NCBI GenBank assembly: GCA_019912385.1
Contig: JAIOIW010000085.1
Location: forward strand, 1-63,075
Reading direction: 5' to 3'
Length of the DNA: 63,075 bases
Source: Notoacmeibacter sp.
GTDB taxonomy: Bacteria > Pseudomonadota > Alphaproteobacteria > Rhizobiales > Rhizobiaceae
In this document: in pieces, positions 43,351 to 52,628 of the stretch
Layout: each line of letters starts with the position of its first letter
Position numbering within the stretch: the stretch's first letter is position 1
Notes under the pieces: model-generated
Databases searched by the model: none
The model's input: the letters and a program-made list of their open reading frames with translations, nothing else
What the model was told of the DNA's origin: nothing
Translations under genes and position numbers: made by a program

Positions 43351-44568
43351 TTGCAAAAAGGCTGGGATTTTGGCGTTGGGCGCGCGGAATTCATCGCCGT
43401 GATCGCATTGTTGATGGCGCTCAACGCTCTGGCCATCGACATCATGCTGCCGGGGATGCAGCAAATCGGCGCCGCGCTCGGCGTTACCGACGAAAACGAG
43501 CGGCAATATGTCATCACCGCCTATCTTCTGGGCTTCGGTGGGACCCAATTGCTGTTCGGCCCGATTTCGGACCGGTACGGCCGCAGGGGCCCGCTGCTTG
43601 TCGGCATCGCGATCTATGTCGCGGCGGCCGGGGCGGCCATGTTCGCACCCGATTTCAGGGTCCTGCTTCTCCTGCGCCTGATCCAGGGCGCCGGCGCTGC
43701 CTCCACCCGCGTCCTTTCGATCGCCATCACCCGCGATATCGCGGGCGGCCGCCAGATGGCCGAGATCATGTCGCTGGTCATGATGGTGTTCATGATCATG
43801 CCGGTGATTGCCCCGACCATCGGCCAGGTGATCCTGCTGGTCGCGGACTGGCATTATATTTTCGCCTTCATGGCCGCAGGCGGCATGCTGGCGATCGGCT
43901 GGTTCGGCACCCGCATTCCCGAGACGCTGACGGCAGATATGCGGCGCCCTTTTTCCCTCACCTCGATTGTGGAGGGCTTTCGGGTCGTCGTCACCAACCG
44001 TCTCTCCGTCTGGTACACACTGGCCACGACCTTCGTGATGGCGGCCCTGTTCGGCTTCATCAACACCGTCCAGCAGATCTATGTCGGCATCTATGGTCTG
44101 GGCGTGTGGTTTCCGGCCGTCTTCGCGCTCGTTGCCGGGTTCATGTCGGCAGCCTCTTTCCTGAATTCGCGGATTGTCGCGCGCATTGGAATGCGCCGCG
44201 TATCGCACGCCGCGATCCTCGTTTTCCTCGTGACAAGTATCGTGCTGTACCTGATGTCGCTCGCCGGCGAGGTTCCCCTGCCGCTCTTCCTTGCGCTTTT
44301 CGTGGTCGCCATGTCCGCCTTCGGCGTCATCACGGCCAATTTCAGCTCGATCGCCATGGAGCCGCTCGGCAGGCTGGCCGGAATCGCGTCCTCCGTGCAG
44401 GGCTTCATCCAAACCTTCGGGGCGGCATTGCTGGGTGCGGCGATCGGCCAGTCCTTCGACGGCACCATCACGCCGGTCATGGCCGGATTCGCGCTCGTCT
44501 CCGCAACTGCCCTCGGTTGCGTTCTGATCGCCGAAAAGGGCCGGCTGTTCGGTCAGGGAGCCGATTGA
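43351..44568 (+). CDS. Bcr/CflA-type MFS drug exporter
   Basis: A 405-residue major facilitator protein with 12 hydrophobic spans, starting at the TTG at 43351 after an AAGGAG site. The DHA1 motif A is seen as LLFGPISDRYGRRGPLLVG and motif C-like glycine run later (IMPVIAPTIGQVIL). Bcr/CflA exporters pump out bicyclomycin, sulfonamides or small metabolites. Substrate not predictable. It is convergent with the dipeptidase gene. Confidence 0.92.
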   Translation: MQKGWDFGVGRAEFIAVIALLMALNALAIDIMLPGMQQIGAALGVTDENERQYVITAYLLGFGGTQLLFGPISDRYGRRGPLLVGIAIYVAAAGAAMFAPDFRVLLLLRLIQGAGAASTRVLSIAITRDIAGGRQMAEIMSLVMMVFMIMPVIAPTIGQVILLVADWHYIFAFMAAGGMLAIGWFGTRIPETLTADMRRPFSLTSIVEGFRVVVTNRLSVWYTLATTFVMAALFGFINTVQQIYVGIYGLGVWFPAVFALVAGFMSAASFLNSRIVARIGMRRVSHAAILVFLVTSIVLYLMSLAGEVPLPLFLALFVVAMSAFGVITANFSSIAMEPLGRLAGIASSVQGFIQTFGAALLGAAIGQSFDGTITPVMAGFALVSATALGCVLIAEKGRLFGQGAD

Positions 44569-44592
44569 CGCACACCCCCGACGCCGGGCGCA

Positions 44593-45762
44593 TCACGCCG
44601 TGGCCACGGCTGCCGCCCGCGTTGCGCCAAACACGCGCAGGAAGTTGCCGCCAATGATCTTGGCCGTCACCTCCTCGCCAAAGCCGCGTTTCAGCATCGC
44701 GCCCACGATCAGCGGCATCTTGCGGTAGCTTTCCCAGACCGGCTTGTAATTCGCATCCATGTCAGTGCCGAGGGCCACATGGTCGGCGCCGAGCGCGTCA
44801 ACGAGTGAGGCAATGCGATCGACGAAACCATTGAGACTGCCAATACCGATTCCAGCCGGCCAGGCGCCGACATATCCGCCCATCGATGCAATGGCGCCCG
44901 CCAGTTCCGGCGAGATGAAGCGCGGATGGCCGATACCGAGGCTGTTGATATGCGTATGCGTGGCGACTGCGGGCGCCTTCGTCACCGCAAGCGCGTCGAA
45001 GGCCGTCTTCTCGGTGGCATGGCTGAGGTCCAGCATCACGCCCGATCGGTTCATCTCGGCAACGACGGCCCCGCCGAGATCGGTCAGGCCGCCATGGACC
45101 GGAGGCGCGGTCATGATGTCACCCAGCGCGCTGCCGCGCAGATAGTGCACCAGTGTGATCATGCGGATGCCGTCTTTCGCAGCTTCCCCGATCCGCGCCG
45201 GGTCCTCGCCCACGAAATCGCCGCCTTCGATGGCAAAGATCGCACCCGGTTTTCCCGCACGGTGTGCCGCCTCGACATCGCCGGGTTCGCTGACCCTGAT
45301 GACGAGGCCCTCATCGGCCAGCGCCTGCAGGTTCTCGATCTGCTTGCGGTAATAGCTCCATGCTTCGCCCGGCTCGAAGGCACGGACCGACTCCAGCCCC
45401 TCGCCGCGCGCGTCGAGCACGGGAAAATCGGCCACGGCGGCGAAGGCGACGGCCGCCATCTGGCCAGCTTTCATGTCTTCGACGACACGCGGCTCGAAGG
45501 TGCCGAACTTCTGGTAGAGCCACAGCTTCCAGGTCAGGTTTTCTGCGCCGCGCACGAAGGTGCGTCCCGGATGGGCATGGCTGTCGATGGCCGGATGCGC
45601 ATTCAGGAACGCGATCGCCCGGGAGAGTTCGTCCTCGTTCAGATCGAAACCGATGGGCGCGGGAGCGGGAACAAGCTTGGGATAGGCCCAGGCGCCAAAG
45701 CCGCCCAACCCGGCCGCGACGCCGGCCAGCCCCCCGATAACGACCTTACGCCGAGACACCAT
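44593..45762 (-). CDS. Membrane dipeptidase (M19), Tat-exported
   Basis: The start ATG at 45762 follows a GGGGGAG site and overlaps ttcA by 17 bp. The 389-residue protein has a twin-arginine signal ([16 protein letters not shown]) and the renal dipeptidase fold: zinc site IDSHAHPG, the bridging Glu in [16 protein letters not shown] and GTDMDAN. It cleaves dipeptides in the periplasm or related substrates. The two-gene run ttcA-dipeptidase has no obvious functional link. Confidence 0.9.
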   Translation of the reverse strand: MVSRRKVVIGGLAGVAAGLGGFGAWAYPKLVPAPAPIGFDLNEDELSRAIAFLNAHPAIDSHAHPGRTFVRGAENLTWKLWLYQKFGTFEPRVVEDMKAGQMAAVAFAAVADFPVLDARGEGLESVRAFEPGEAWSYYRKQIENLQALADEGLVIRVSEPGDVEAAHRAGKPGAIFAIEGGDFVGEDPARIGEAAKDGIRMITLVHYLRGSALGDIMTAPPVHGGLTDLGGAVVAEMNRSGVMLDLSHATEKTAFDALAVTKAPAVATHTHINSLGIGHPRFISPELAGAIASMGGYVGAWPAGIGIGSLNGFVDRIASLVDALGADHVALGTDMDANYKPVWESYRKMPLIVGAMLKRGFGEEVTAKIIGGNFLRVFGATRAAAVATA

Positions 45763-46642
45763 CCGTTTTCTCCCCCGCAATGAAATCCTGTTCGCCGGCC
45801 ATTATCGCCTCGATTGCTGAAAAGTCGAACAATTCTCGATCCAGCAGATGGCTCGGCCGCACATTGGCGAGCGCGCGGATCATCGTGTCCTTGCGCCCCG
45901 GCATCCGCGCCTCGATGTCGTTCAGCATGACCTTCATCGCATTGCGTTGAAGCCCGTCCTGGCTGCCGCACAGATCGCAGGGAATGATCGGGAAGTCCAT
46001 GTGCCGGGCGAATTTCGCCAGGTCCGCTTCCGCGCAATGCGCCATCGGCCTGAGTACCTTCACGTCGCCCTCGTCATTGACCAGCTTGGGCGGCATCGAC
46101 GCCAGTCGTCCGCCATGGAACAGGTTGAGAAAGAAGGTCTCGAGGATGTCTTCGCGGTGATGGCCCAGCACCAGCGCCGCGCACCCCTCTTCCCGGGCAA
46201 CCCTGTAAAGATGGCCGCGCCTCAGCCGCGAGCACAACGCGCAATAGGTGTTGCCGCTCGGGATCTTTCCGGTGACGATCGAATAGGTGTCCTGCACCTC
46301 GATGCGGTGCCCGATGCCGTTGGCTTTCAGCCAGTCCGGCAGGATGTGCGCTGGAAAGCCCGGCTGGCGCTGGTCGAGATTGCACACCAGCAGTTCCACC
46401 GGCAGCAGCCCGCGCCACTTCAGGTCAAGCAGCAGGGCGATCAGGCCGAACGAATCCTTACCGCCCGACAGCGCCACGAGCCAGCGCTCGCCCGGCGTGA
46501 CCATTGCATAGTCCTCCAGCGCCTGGCGGATCAGCCGCAGCAACCGCTTTCTCAGCTTGTTGAATTCCCCCGACGGCGCTACGGCGCGAAACAGCGGATG
46601 GCATGCCGCCGCGTCCGTATCGAGATCGGTGAGGGCATTCAT
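45746..46642 (-). CDS. ttcA: tRNA 2-thiocytidine biosynthesis protein TtcA
   Basis: TtcA adds sulfur to C32 of some tRNAs. The 298-residue protein has the PP-loop SGGKDS at 59-64 and the cysteines that hold a 4Fe-4S cluster: Cys134 and Cys137 (CALC) and Cys222 (CDLC). The ATG at 46642 follows a GAGGGTGGG site. It lies 10 bp after a zinc-finger methyltransferase on the same strand, and the dipeptidase gene starts within its end. Confidence 0.95.
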   Translation of the reverse strand: MNALTDLDTDAAACHPLFRAVAPSGEFNKLRKRLLRLIRQALEDYAMVTPGERWLVALSGGKDSFGLIALLLDLKWRGLLPVELLVCNLDQRQPGFPAHILPDWLKANGIGHRIEVQDTYSIVTGKIPSGNTYCALCSRLRRGHLYRVAREEGCAALVLGHHREDILETFFLNLFHGGRLASMPPKLVNDEGDVKVLRPMAHCAEADLAKFARHMDFPIIPCDLCGSQDGLQRNAMKVMLNDIEARMPGRKDTMIRALANVRPSHLLDRELFDFSAIEAIMAGEQDFIAGEKTDGVSA

Positions 46643-46652
46643 CGGCCCACCC

Positions 46653-47612
46653 TCAGATCTGGCTGCCGAAATGCTCGGCGATGTCCCGGTGTGTGGAAAA
46701 GCGCCGTACCGCCATGATTTCCTTGAGTCGCAGGCCCATGGTGGAAAAGAAGCGGCCAAGCGCCGTACCTTGCTTCGGCCTGGGAATGGCACGCGAATTG
46801 TGTACGTCCATTGCCGCTTTCAACCGTTCAGCATTTTCCTTCAGGTTCGCAGGCATGACGAACGGCGTCTTGGCCTTGATGAAAAACCCGCCGGTCGTAC
46901 CGCCGAGCCGGCTTCGCGAAACCGGCAGTTCCTCCAAACCGGCCATGCCGGCGGCAAGCCTGAGCGTGACTGGATTGAAATTGAAGATATGGCCGAAGTG
47001 AAACGCGCGGCCGCCCATTTTCAATTCCGCGTCCCGCTCAATGTCCGGCACTTCGATATAAAGTAGTCCGTCGTCGCTCAGCCAGCGGTGCAAGAGCTTC
47101 AGCGAGCGCACCGGTTGGCGCATATGCTCCAGCACATGCGACAGCCGGATCAAATCGTAGGATCCATCGGCAAAACGCGCTTCCTCCAGCGTCTGCGTCG
47201 TCACGTTCAGGCCGAGCTTGTCGCGGCAATAGGCCGAATAGTCGACATTGGGTTCGACACCGGTGCATTCGATCCCCAGTTTGCCCGCCAGAAACATGAA
47301 TTCACCGGATCCAGAGCCAAGGTCGAGGCACAACCGGCGCCCTGCATAAATGTCGCGGTTTTGCTTGAGATGCTGTTCGATACGGCCGAAGTTGCGCCAG
47401 ACTTGGCGCATGCGCGGCTCCGCGGCCCCCTTGTAGTCCTTGCGGTAGTCGGTGCGATAGAATGCAGCAAGTTCCTCGTCGGTCGGGATCGGCTCGTTTG
47501 TTATGATACCGCACCCCATGCAGATCACGGTTTTCAGCGGCTTACCGGACCGGTCGAAATCGGAGACGGTCTCGTGCTGCGTCGACCCGCAAAGCTGGCA
47601 AGGTTTGCTCAT
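46653..47612 (-). CDS. Class I SAM-dependent methyltransferase with N-terminal zinc-ribbon
   Basis: The 319-residue protein has an N-terminal zinc ribbon (Cys5-x2-Cys8 and Cys31-x2-Cys34) and a Rossmann methyltransferase domain with SAM motif [15 protein letters not shown] and acidic loop GVEPN. The arrangement is like sugar-C-methyltransferases or surface polysaccharide methyltransferases, but no sugar genes are near. The C-terminal 100 residues have [17 protein letters not shown]. Substrate not known. Confidence 0.85.
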   Translation of the reverse strand: MSKPCQLCGSTQHETVSDFDRSGKPLKTVICMGCGIITNEPIPTDEELAAFYRTDYRKDYKGAAEPRMRQVWRNFGRIEQHLKQNRDIYAGRRLCLDLGSGSGEFMFLAGKLGIECTGVEPNVDYSAYCRDKLGLNVTTQTLEEARFADGSYDLIRLSHVLEHMRQPVRSLKLLHRWLSDDGLLYIEVPDIERDAELKMGGRAFHFGHIFNFNPVTLRLAAGMAGLEELPVSRSRLGGTTGGFFIKAKTPFVMPANLKENAERLKAAMDVHNSRAIPRPKQGTALGRFFSTMGLRLKEIMAVRRFSTHRDIAEHFGSQI

Positions 47613-47687
47613 GATATTCCCGGTGTTTCAACACATGGTTTGTCTGACTGCGCCGGTATAACCGGTGAGACAATTCATGTCAGCATC

Positions 47688-47717
47688 AAAGAAAACGCCC
47701 GGCGCTATGGCCGGGCG
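47688..47717 (-). terminator. Rho-independent terminator after rpsD
   Basis: An 8-bp perfect GC stem (47696-47703 with 47710-47717) and a six-base loop, with the T tract TTTTCTTT on the minus strand (47688-47695). It is 25 bp after the rpsD stop and 75 bp before the methyltransferase start. Confidence 0.88.
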
Positions 47718-47742
47718 CGTTCGACAATTTCTGGTGAAGCGA

Positions 47743-48360
47743 TCAGCGCGAGTAGAACTCGACCACCAGGTTCGGTTCCATCTGCACCGCGTAGGGGACG
47801 TCGGAAAGGCCCGGAACGCGCACGAATGTCGCCGTCATCTTGTTGTGGTCGGCATCGATGTAGTCGGGCACGTCGCGCTCGGCAAGCTGGGTCGCCTCGA
47901 TCACCAGCGCAAGCTGCCTCGACTTCTCGCGAACCTCGATCACGTCGCCGGGACGGCAGCGGTACGAACCGATGTTCACGCGGCGGCCATTGACGTTGAC
48001 ATGGCCGTGGTTGACGAACTGGCGCGCGGCAAAGATCGTCGGCACGAATTTGGCACGGTAGATGATCGCATCGAGGCGCGACTCGAGCAGCCCGATCAGG
48101 TTGTCCGGCGTATCGCCCTTGCGGCGGTCGGCCTCTTCGTAGACCTTGCGGAACTGCTTTTCCGACAGGTCGCCGTAATGGCCCTTTAGCTTCTGCTTGG
48201 CGCGAAGCTGCAGGCCGAAGTCGCTCATCTTGCCCTTGCGGCGCTGGCCGTGCTGGCCGGGGCCGTATTCGCGCTTGTTCACCGGAGACTTCGGACGGCC
48301 CCAGATGTTCTCGCCCATGCGGCGATCGAGTTTGTATTTTGCGGATTCGCGCTTGCTCAT
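47743..48360 (-). CDS. rpsD: 30S ribosomal protein S4
   Basis: S4 binds 16S rRNA early and nucleates assembly of the 30S body. The 205-residue protein (ATG at 48360; an ATG at 48375 adds five residues) has the S4 N-terminal domain and the S4 RNA-binding domain ([35 protein letters not shown]). It stands alone in alphaproteobacteria rather than in the alpha operon. The leader of about 175 bp is GC-rich; I see no clear S4 operator in it. Confidence 0.98.
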   Translation of the reverse strand: MSKRESAKYKLDRRMGENIWGRPKSPVNKREYGPGQHGQRRKGKMSDFGLQLRAKQKLKGHYGDLSEKQFRKVYEEADRRKGDTPDNLIGLLESRLDAIIYRAKFVPTIFAARQFVNHGHVNVNGRRVNIGSYRCRPGDVIEVREKSRQLALVIEATQLAERDVPDYIDADHNKMTATFVRVPGLSDVPYAVQMEPNLVVEFYSR

Positions 48361-48536
48361 CGCATTCCCTTTCAAAAAGTTACCCCCGAAACCTCACGTT
48401 CCGGGTGAAGGAAACGCGCCCTCCTCTGGCTTCCGTTTTCGAAACCTGACAGGATTTTCCACGCACGCTTTGCGGAAAAACCCACGGGACACGTCAAATG
48501 AAACACCGGACGTCTCCGCCCGGCGATCGCTGCCAT

Positions 48537-49022
48537 CTATGGCCTTGCGGCCGGATTGTCAAGTTGCGGATTGGCGACATCGCCGCCTGTCCCTTCGCCA
48601 TGACCACCGGACTCGAACAGCGCATCGATAATCGGGCATTCCGGCACATTGCCCCTGCTGCACACCGATGCCATGTCGTCCAGCACGCCGGCAAGCTGGT
48701 TGAGATCGGCGATTTTCTGCCGGACCGCGGAAAGATGGCCGACAGTCATCCGATGCACTTCGTTGCAGCTCAGATCCCGACGGTCGACCATGGCCAGTAG
48801 CGTCCGGATTTCCCCGATGCTGAAGCCAAGACCGCGGCATCGCCTGATGAAATGCAGCCGCTTGAGCAGATCGCTGTCATATACGCGGTTGCCGCCGCGC
48901 GTCCGATCGGGCTTCGGCATGATTCCGATCCGCTCGTAGTAGCGGATCGTTTCGACATTGACGCCGGTCTTCGCCGATACGCGTCCGATCGCATATCCTC
49001 GCGGTTTTGTGATCGCGGCCAT
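48537..49022 (-). CDS. merR: MerR-type mercury-responsive regulator
   Basis: The 161-residue protein is MerR: winged helix GYAIGRVSAKTGVNVETIRYYE and RGGNRVYD, then a coiled-coil. The three cysteines that bind Hg(II) are at 86, 121 and 129 with the same spacing (35 and 8) as in known MerR. It is divergent from merT and would act at the 19-bp spacer promoter between them. The C-terminal tail is 20 residues longer than usual. Confidence 0.92.
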   Translation of the reverse strand: MAAITKPRGYAIGRVSAKTGVNVETIRYYERIGIMPKPDRTRGGNRVYDSDLLKRLHFIRRCRGLGFSIGEIRTLLAMVDRRDLSCNEVHRMTVGHLSAVRQKIADLNQLAGVLDDMASVCSRGNVPECPIIDALFESGGHGEGTGGDVANPQLDNPAARP

Positions 49023-49033
49023 GTCCGTAACCC

Positions 49034-49064
49034 TTGTTTCTGTAGCTCCTACAGATCGTAGCAT
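49034..49064 (+). promoter_or_regulatory. MerR-type operator/promoter of merT
   Basis: A TTGTTT -35 (49034-49039) and TAGCAT -10 (49059-49064) are separated by 19 bp, and within the spacer lies the dyad CTGTAG-CTC-CTACAG (49040-49054). The overlong spacer holding the operator is the hallmark of MerR-controlled promoters, which the regulator untwists when bound to metal. It drives merT on the plus strand. Confidence 0.85.
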
Positions 49065-49098
49065 GGCCTTGCAGTGGAACGAAGCGCCGGAGCTTGCG

Positions 49099-49491
49099 AT
49101 GGGTATTGTCGGGAAACGGCCGGAAACGGCGGACGTGGACAGGGCGGGCGGCGATCGAACGGCCGGACTGTTTGCCGTCGGCGGTTTGCTGGGAGCGGTT
49201 GCGGCATCGTCATGCTGCATCCTGCCGCTGGGACTGTTCAGTCTCGGGATCACCGGCGCCTGGTTGGGGCGCCTTTCCGCACTGGCACCATATCAGCCGC
49301 TCTTCGTCACCCTCGCCGTCGGATTCCTCGGCACCGGCTTCTGGTTGTCCCGTCGCGCACCGGCCTGCCCCGGCGGCACATGCGCACGCACCATTCCGAG
49401 TCCGCTGGTCCGGACAGCGCTCTGGTCGGCGACCGCCCTGGTCCTGCTGGCCCTCGCCTGGCCCTACATTCTCCCGCTTGTACTCACGTGA
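49099..49491 (+). CDS. merT: Mercuric ion transporter MerT
   Basis: The ATG at 49099 follows a GGAG site and gives 130 residues with three membrane spans. The Cys-Cys pair in the first span (39-40 in ASSCCILPLG) and the second pair in the cytoplasmic loop (Cys90, Cys95 in PACPGGTC) match MerT, which takes Hg(II) from MerP and brings it into the cell. No merA reductase is in this window, so the imported ion would have to meet another fate. Confidence 0.88.
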   Translation: MGIVGKRPETADVDRAGGDRTAGLFAVGGLLGAVAASSCCILPLGLFSLGITGAWLGRLSALAPYQPLFVTLAVGFLGTGFWLSRRAPACPGGTCARTIPSPLVRTALWSATALVLLALAWPYILPLVLT

Positions 49492-49508
49492 CGGAAAGGT
49501 TCGTTGAA

Positions 49509-49805
49509 ATGAAACGCGTATTCGCAGGATTGACTGTCGCCGCCGTGGTTTTCGTATCCGACCCGACCTATGCGACCGAACAAACCGTGGTTCTCTCGGT
49601 ACCGGGCATGTATTGCGCAAGTTGCCCGTACATCGTCAAACAGGCCATTGCCGCGGTCGATGGCGTGACGGCTGTCTCCGCCGCGTTTACGGACAAGACG
49701 GCGACGGTCACCTATGACGACACCGTCACGACGATCGACGCCATCCGGAAGGCAACAGCCGATATCGGTTACCCGTCAACGCCGGTCAGCGGAGAGGATT
49801 CATGA
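49509..49805 (+). CDS. merP: Periplasmic mercury-binding protein MerP
   Basis: The 98-residue protein has a signal peptide (cut near YATEQ, about residue 22) and a heavy-metal domain with the GMYCASC motif (Cys36 and Cys39) that binds Hg(II). It is 17 bp after merT and overlaps the next gene by 4 bp. It would hand mercury to MerT. Length and layout are as in other merP genes. Confidence 0.9.
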   Translation: MKRVFAGLTVAAVVFVSDPTYATEQTVVLSVPGMYCASCPYIVKQAIAAVDGVTAVSAAFTDKTATVTYDDTVTTIDAIRKATADIGYPSTPVSGEDS

Positions 49806-50014
49806 CGCAGCTGCAATCCACGATCACTTGTCCCGAATGCGGCCACCGGGAGACCGAAACCATGCCCACGGATGCCTGTCAGTGGTTTTATCAGTGCAAG
49901 GGCTGCGGTGCGCTTTTGAAACCGATGGAGGGCGATTGTTGCGTCCATTGCTCCCATGGCACGGTCCCTTGCCCGCCTGTGCAGCAGCGCGACGCGTGCT
50001 GCCCCCCGCAATAA
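49802..50014 (+). CDS. GDCCVxC motif protein of the mer operon
   Basis: A 70-residue cysteine-rich protein with the GDCCVHC motif (residues 44-50) and CPECGH at 10-15; 11 of 70 residues are cysteine. It belongs to the GDCCVxC family, whose members in some bacteria carry selenocysteine at this place; here the motif is read with ordinary cysteine codons. It overlaps merP by 4 bp, so it is part of the mer operon and likely binds mercury or a similar soft metal in the cytoplasm. Confidence 0.85.
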   Translation: MTQLQSTITCPECGHRETETMPTDACQWFYQCKGCGALLKPMEGDCCVHCSHGTVPCPPVQQRDACCPPQ

Positions 50015-50174
50015 GCCGGCTCTTCAGCCCACGGAACCGCGAAAACGGCCCGTTTTTGCAACGCATGCGATTATGCCAGGGCATGATGCGTTCAAACGAT
50101 TCCTTTTGATCGCATCACGCTCTAACCTGCCATCCGCCTGCGCTTGAAGAGAATACGGACCCTTTTCGGGAAGA

Positions 50175-50924
50175 ATGCCTGTGCCCGGCCATTATGACGC
50201 CTACGAACCGCTCAACCAGCTCCAGCCGATCGGCCCGGACATCTGGATCGTCGACGGCCCGGTGCTGCAATGGGGCTATGGCATTCCCGTGAAGTGGCCC
50301 TTCCCCACGCGAATGACGGTGGTGCGCCTGCCTGACGGCGGCATCTGGCTGCACTCGCCGGTGAAACCCGACGAGGAACTGGCGCTGGCGATCGCAAGGC
50401 TCGGGCCCGTTCGCCACATCGTCTCGCCCAACCGCATCCACCACGTTTCCATCGGGCCATGGTCGAGGCACTTTCCCGCCGCCCGCACATGGGCGTCGCC
50501 CGGCGTGCGCGAACGCTCCGATGCCAGCTACACCGACGACCTGGACGATGCGCCGCCGCCAGAGTGGAGCGCGGTCATCGACCAGCGCATCGCCCGTGGC
50601 AGCCAGGCCTTGCAGGAGGTCGTGTTCTTCCACAAGCCGTCGCGCACTCTCATCCTTGCCGACCTGATCGAGAATTTCGAGGACGAGCGCCTGCACGGAT
50701 GGCTCGCCCGCGTCATGTACCGCCTGATCGGCGTGATGGCGCCCGACGGCCGCGCCCCGGCCGACCTGCGCATGTCGTTCAGGGGTGGGCGAGACAAGAT
50801 CCGCGCGGTGGCGCACTGGATGATCGAATGCGCACCGCAACAGATCGTCATCGCTCACGGCAAGTGGTTCGAGAAGGACGGCATGGCGGTCATCCGCCGC
50901 GCCTTCGACTGGGCATTGCGCTGA
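50175..50924 (+). CDS. DUF4336 protein (metallo-beta-lactamase-like)
   Basis: The 249-residue protein matches DUF4336, a group with a metallo-beta-lactamase-like fold: LQPIGPDIWIVDGPVL and VVRLPDGGIWLHSPVKPDEEL, RHIVSPNRIHHVSIGPW, FHKPSRTLILADLIENF. The usual HxHxDH zinc motif of active lactamase-fold enzymes is absent, replaced by SPNRIHH, so catalysis is doubtful. Function unknown. It is convergent with murI and stands alone after the mer operon. Confidence 0.85.
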   Translation: MPVPGHYDAYEPLNQLQPIGPDIWIVDGPVLQWGYGIPVKWPFPTRMTVVRLPDGGIWLHSPVKPDEELALAIARLGPVRHIVSPNRIHHVSIGPWSRHFPAARTWASPGVRERSDASYTDDLDDAPPPEWSAVIDQRIARGSQALQEVVFFHKPSRTLILADLIENFEDERLHGWLARVMYRLIGVMAPDGRAPADLRMSFRGGRDKIRAVAHWMIECAPQQIVIAHGKWFEKDGMAVIRRAFDWALR

Positions 50925-50940
50925 ACCGCGCTCAGCGCCA

Positions 50941-51747
50941 CTAACCGATCACCGAGAACCCGAAACCGCGCACGAGCCTCGTCTGTGCCGGATCGGGCGC
51001 TCCCGACGAGAACACCGCGATGTCGGGAAGCTCGCCAGGTTCCTCCGGCGCACGGGGCATCACATTCAGCAGGTCGAGCGCCCGGCGCGCGATCGCCTCC
51101 GAACTGTCGATCCAGTCGACCGGCCAGGGCGCCATCTTGCGCATCCGGTTGACCAGGAAGGGATAGTGGGTGCAGGCGAGCACCACGATATCGGTTCGCC
51201 GCCCGCCGCTCTCGACGAAGCACGGGGCGACTTCGGCTGCCACGGCCGCCTCGTCGACAAATCCTTCGCGCATGTAGGTCTCGGCAAGCGCGGCCAGGTT
51301 TTCCGATCCCACGAGGCGGACATGGCAGCGCGAGGCATATTTCTCGATCAGGTCGCGCGTGTACTGGCGCTTCACGGTGCCTGGCGTCGCGAGTACCGAT
51401 ACCAGTCCCGACCGCGTGCGCTCGGCCGCCGGCTTGATTGCCGGCACCGTGCCAACGAAGGGCTGCGCGGGATAGACCTTGCGCAACGCGTCGATCGCCA
51501 GCGTCGAGGCCGTGTTGCAGGCGATGACGATCATCTCGGGCCGGTAGCGGTCGATCAGCGTACCGAACAGGCCGATCAACCGTTCCAGCAATGCGCCCTC
51601 TTCCCAGCCGCCATAGGGGAACGCCGCATCGTCGGCGAAATAGATGAAGCGGTGGCCAGGCAGCAGGATCCGCGCCTCCTTGACCACCGAGAGCCCGCCG
51701 ATACCGGAATCGAAGAACAGGATGCCGCTTCCCGTCATGGCATTCAC
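50941..51747 (-). CDS. murI: Glutamate racemase
   Basis: MurI makes D-glutamate for peptidoglycan. The 268-residue protein has both catalytic cysteines, in IACNTAS and LACTHYPF, and [12 protein letters not shown] at the start. Its ATG overlaps the trmJ stop by 4 bp, so murI is translated after trmJ, the order found in many rhizobia. Confidence 0.95.
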   Translation of the reverse strand: MNAMTGSGILFFDSGIGGLSVVKEARILLPGHRFIYFADDAAFPYGGWEEGALLERLIGLFGTLIDRYRPEMIVIACNTASTLAIDALRKVYPAQPFVGTVPAIKPAAERTRSGLVSVLATPGTVKRQYTRDLIEKYASRCHVRLVGSENLAALAETYMREGFVDEAAVAAEVAPCFVESGGRRTDIVVLACTHYPFLVNRMRKMAPWPVDWIDSSEAIARRALDLLNVMPRAPEEPGELPDIAVFSSGAPDPAQTRLVRGFGFSVIG

Positions 51748-52544
51748 TTGCCGCTGTCCGGCGGACCGTCGCCGCGCCGGTTGGTCCGGCTGAACCGGTC
51801 CAGCGACGAGACCACGCCCCGCAACACGTCGATTTCCGGCGCGAAGAAGCCCGGGCGCGTCAGCACGGCGCGCAGATTGTCGACCAGCTTCGCCTTCTTC
51901 TCCGGCGGCCGGAAATAGCCGCGCGCCTCCAGCGCGTCCTCGAGCTGGTCGAACAGCCCGTCAAGCTGCTGCTTGGTCGCCGGTTTCATCTGCGGTCCCG
52001 AGAACCGGGGTCCGGCCTCGTCGTCGAGCCCCGTTTTCATCCACTCATACGACATCAGCAGCACGGCTTGCGCGATGTTGAGCGAGGCGAAGGCGGGATT
52101 GACGGGGAACGTCACGATCTCGTCGGCGAGCCCGACTTCCTCATTGTCCAGCCCGAAACGCTCGCGCCCGAACAGGATCGCCGTTTTCGTGCCGCCGGAA
52201 TGCCGCTCGCGCAGCATCCGCACCGCCTCTTCAGGTCCGCGCACGGTCTTGAAGCCGTCGCGCTGGCGCGCGGTCGTGGCGAAGACGAACTCCAGATCGG
52301 CAATCGCCTCGCGCAGCGTCGGAAAAACGACCGCACCGTCGATCACATGATCCGCTTTCGAGGCGGCGGCGCGCGCCTTCTCGTTCGGCCAGCCGTCCCG
52401 CGGATTGACCAGCCTGAGCTCCGCCAGGCCGAAATTCGCCATGGCACGGGCCACCATGCCGATATTCTCGCCCATCTGCGGCTCCACCAGGATCACAGCG
52501 GGCCCTTCGGCGATCAGCGTTCTGTCTCGGTCGGTTCCAGCCAT
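51744..52544 (-). CDS. trmJ: tRNA (cytidine/uridine-2'-O-)-methyltransferase TrmJ
   Basis: TrmJ methylates the 2'-O of residue 32 in tRNA. The 266-residue SPOUT protein has the trefoil motifs [14 protein letters not shown] near residues 26-39, [15 protein letters not shown] and [11 protein letters not shown]. The C-terminal basic part is usual for TrmJ. It is the first gene of the trmJ-murI pair. Confidence 0.93.
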   Translation of the reverse strand: MAGTDRDRTLIAEGPAVILVEPQMGENIGMVARAMANFGLAELRLVNPRDGWPNEKARAAASKADHVIDGAVVFPTLREAIADLEFVFATTARQRDGFKTVRGPEEAVRMLRERHSGGTKTAILFGRERFGLDNEEVGLADEIVTFPVNPAFASLNIAQAVLLMSYEWMKTGLDDEAGPRFSGPQMKPATKQQLDGLFDQLEDALEARGYFRPPEKKAKLVDNLRAVLTRPGFFAPEIDVLRGVVSSLDRFSRTNRRGDGPPDSGK

Positions 52545-52628
52545 GGTCGGTCGGGCCGCGCTCCGGTTTGACTACTGCGTGTCCCCTGCCACATTTCGCG
52601 AGCGAACGGAACACCGCCCCGACCTTCG

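Noticed and set aside
50015-50174. Possible repeat or small RNA between the GDCC gene and DUF4336
   Set aside because: There is a short stem of GATGCG/CGCATC and a CACGCTCTA end reminiscent of rhizobial repeats, but no second copy in the window and no terminator.
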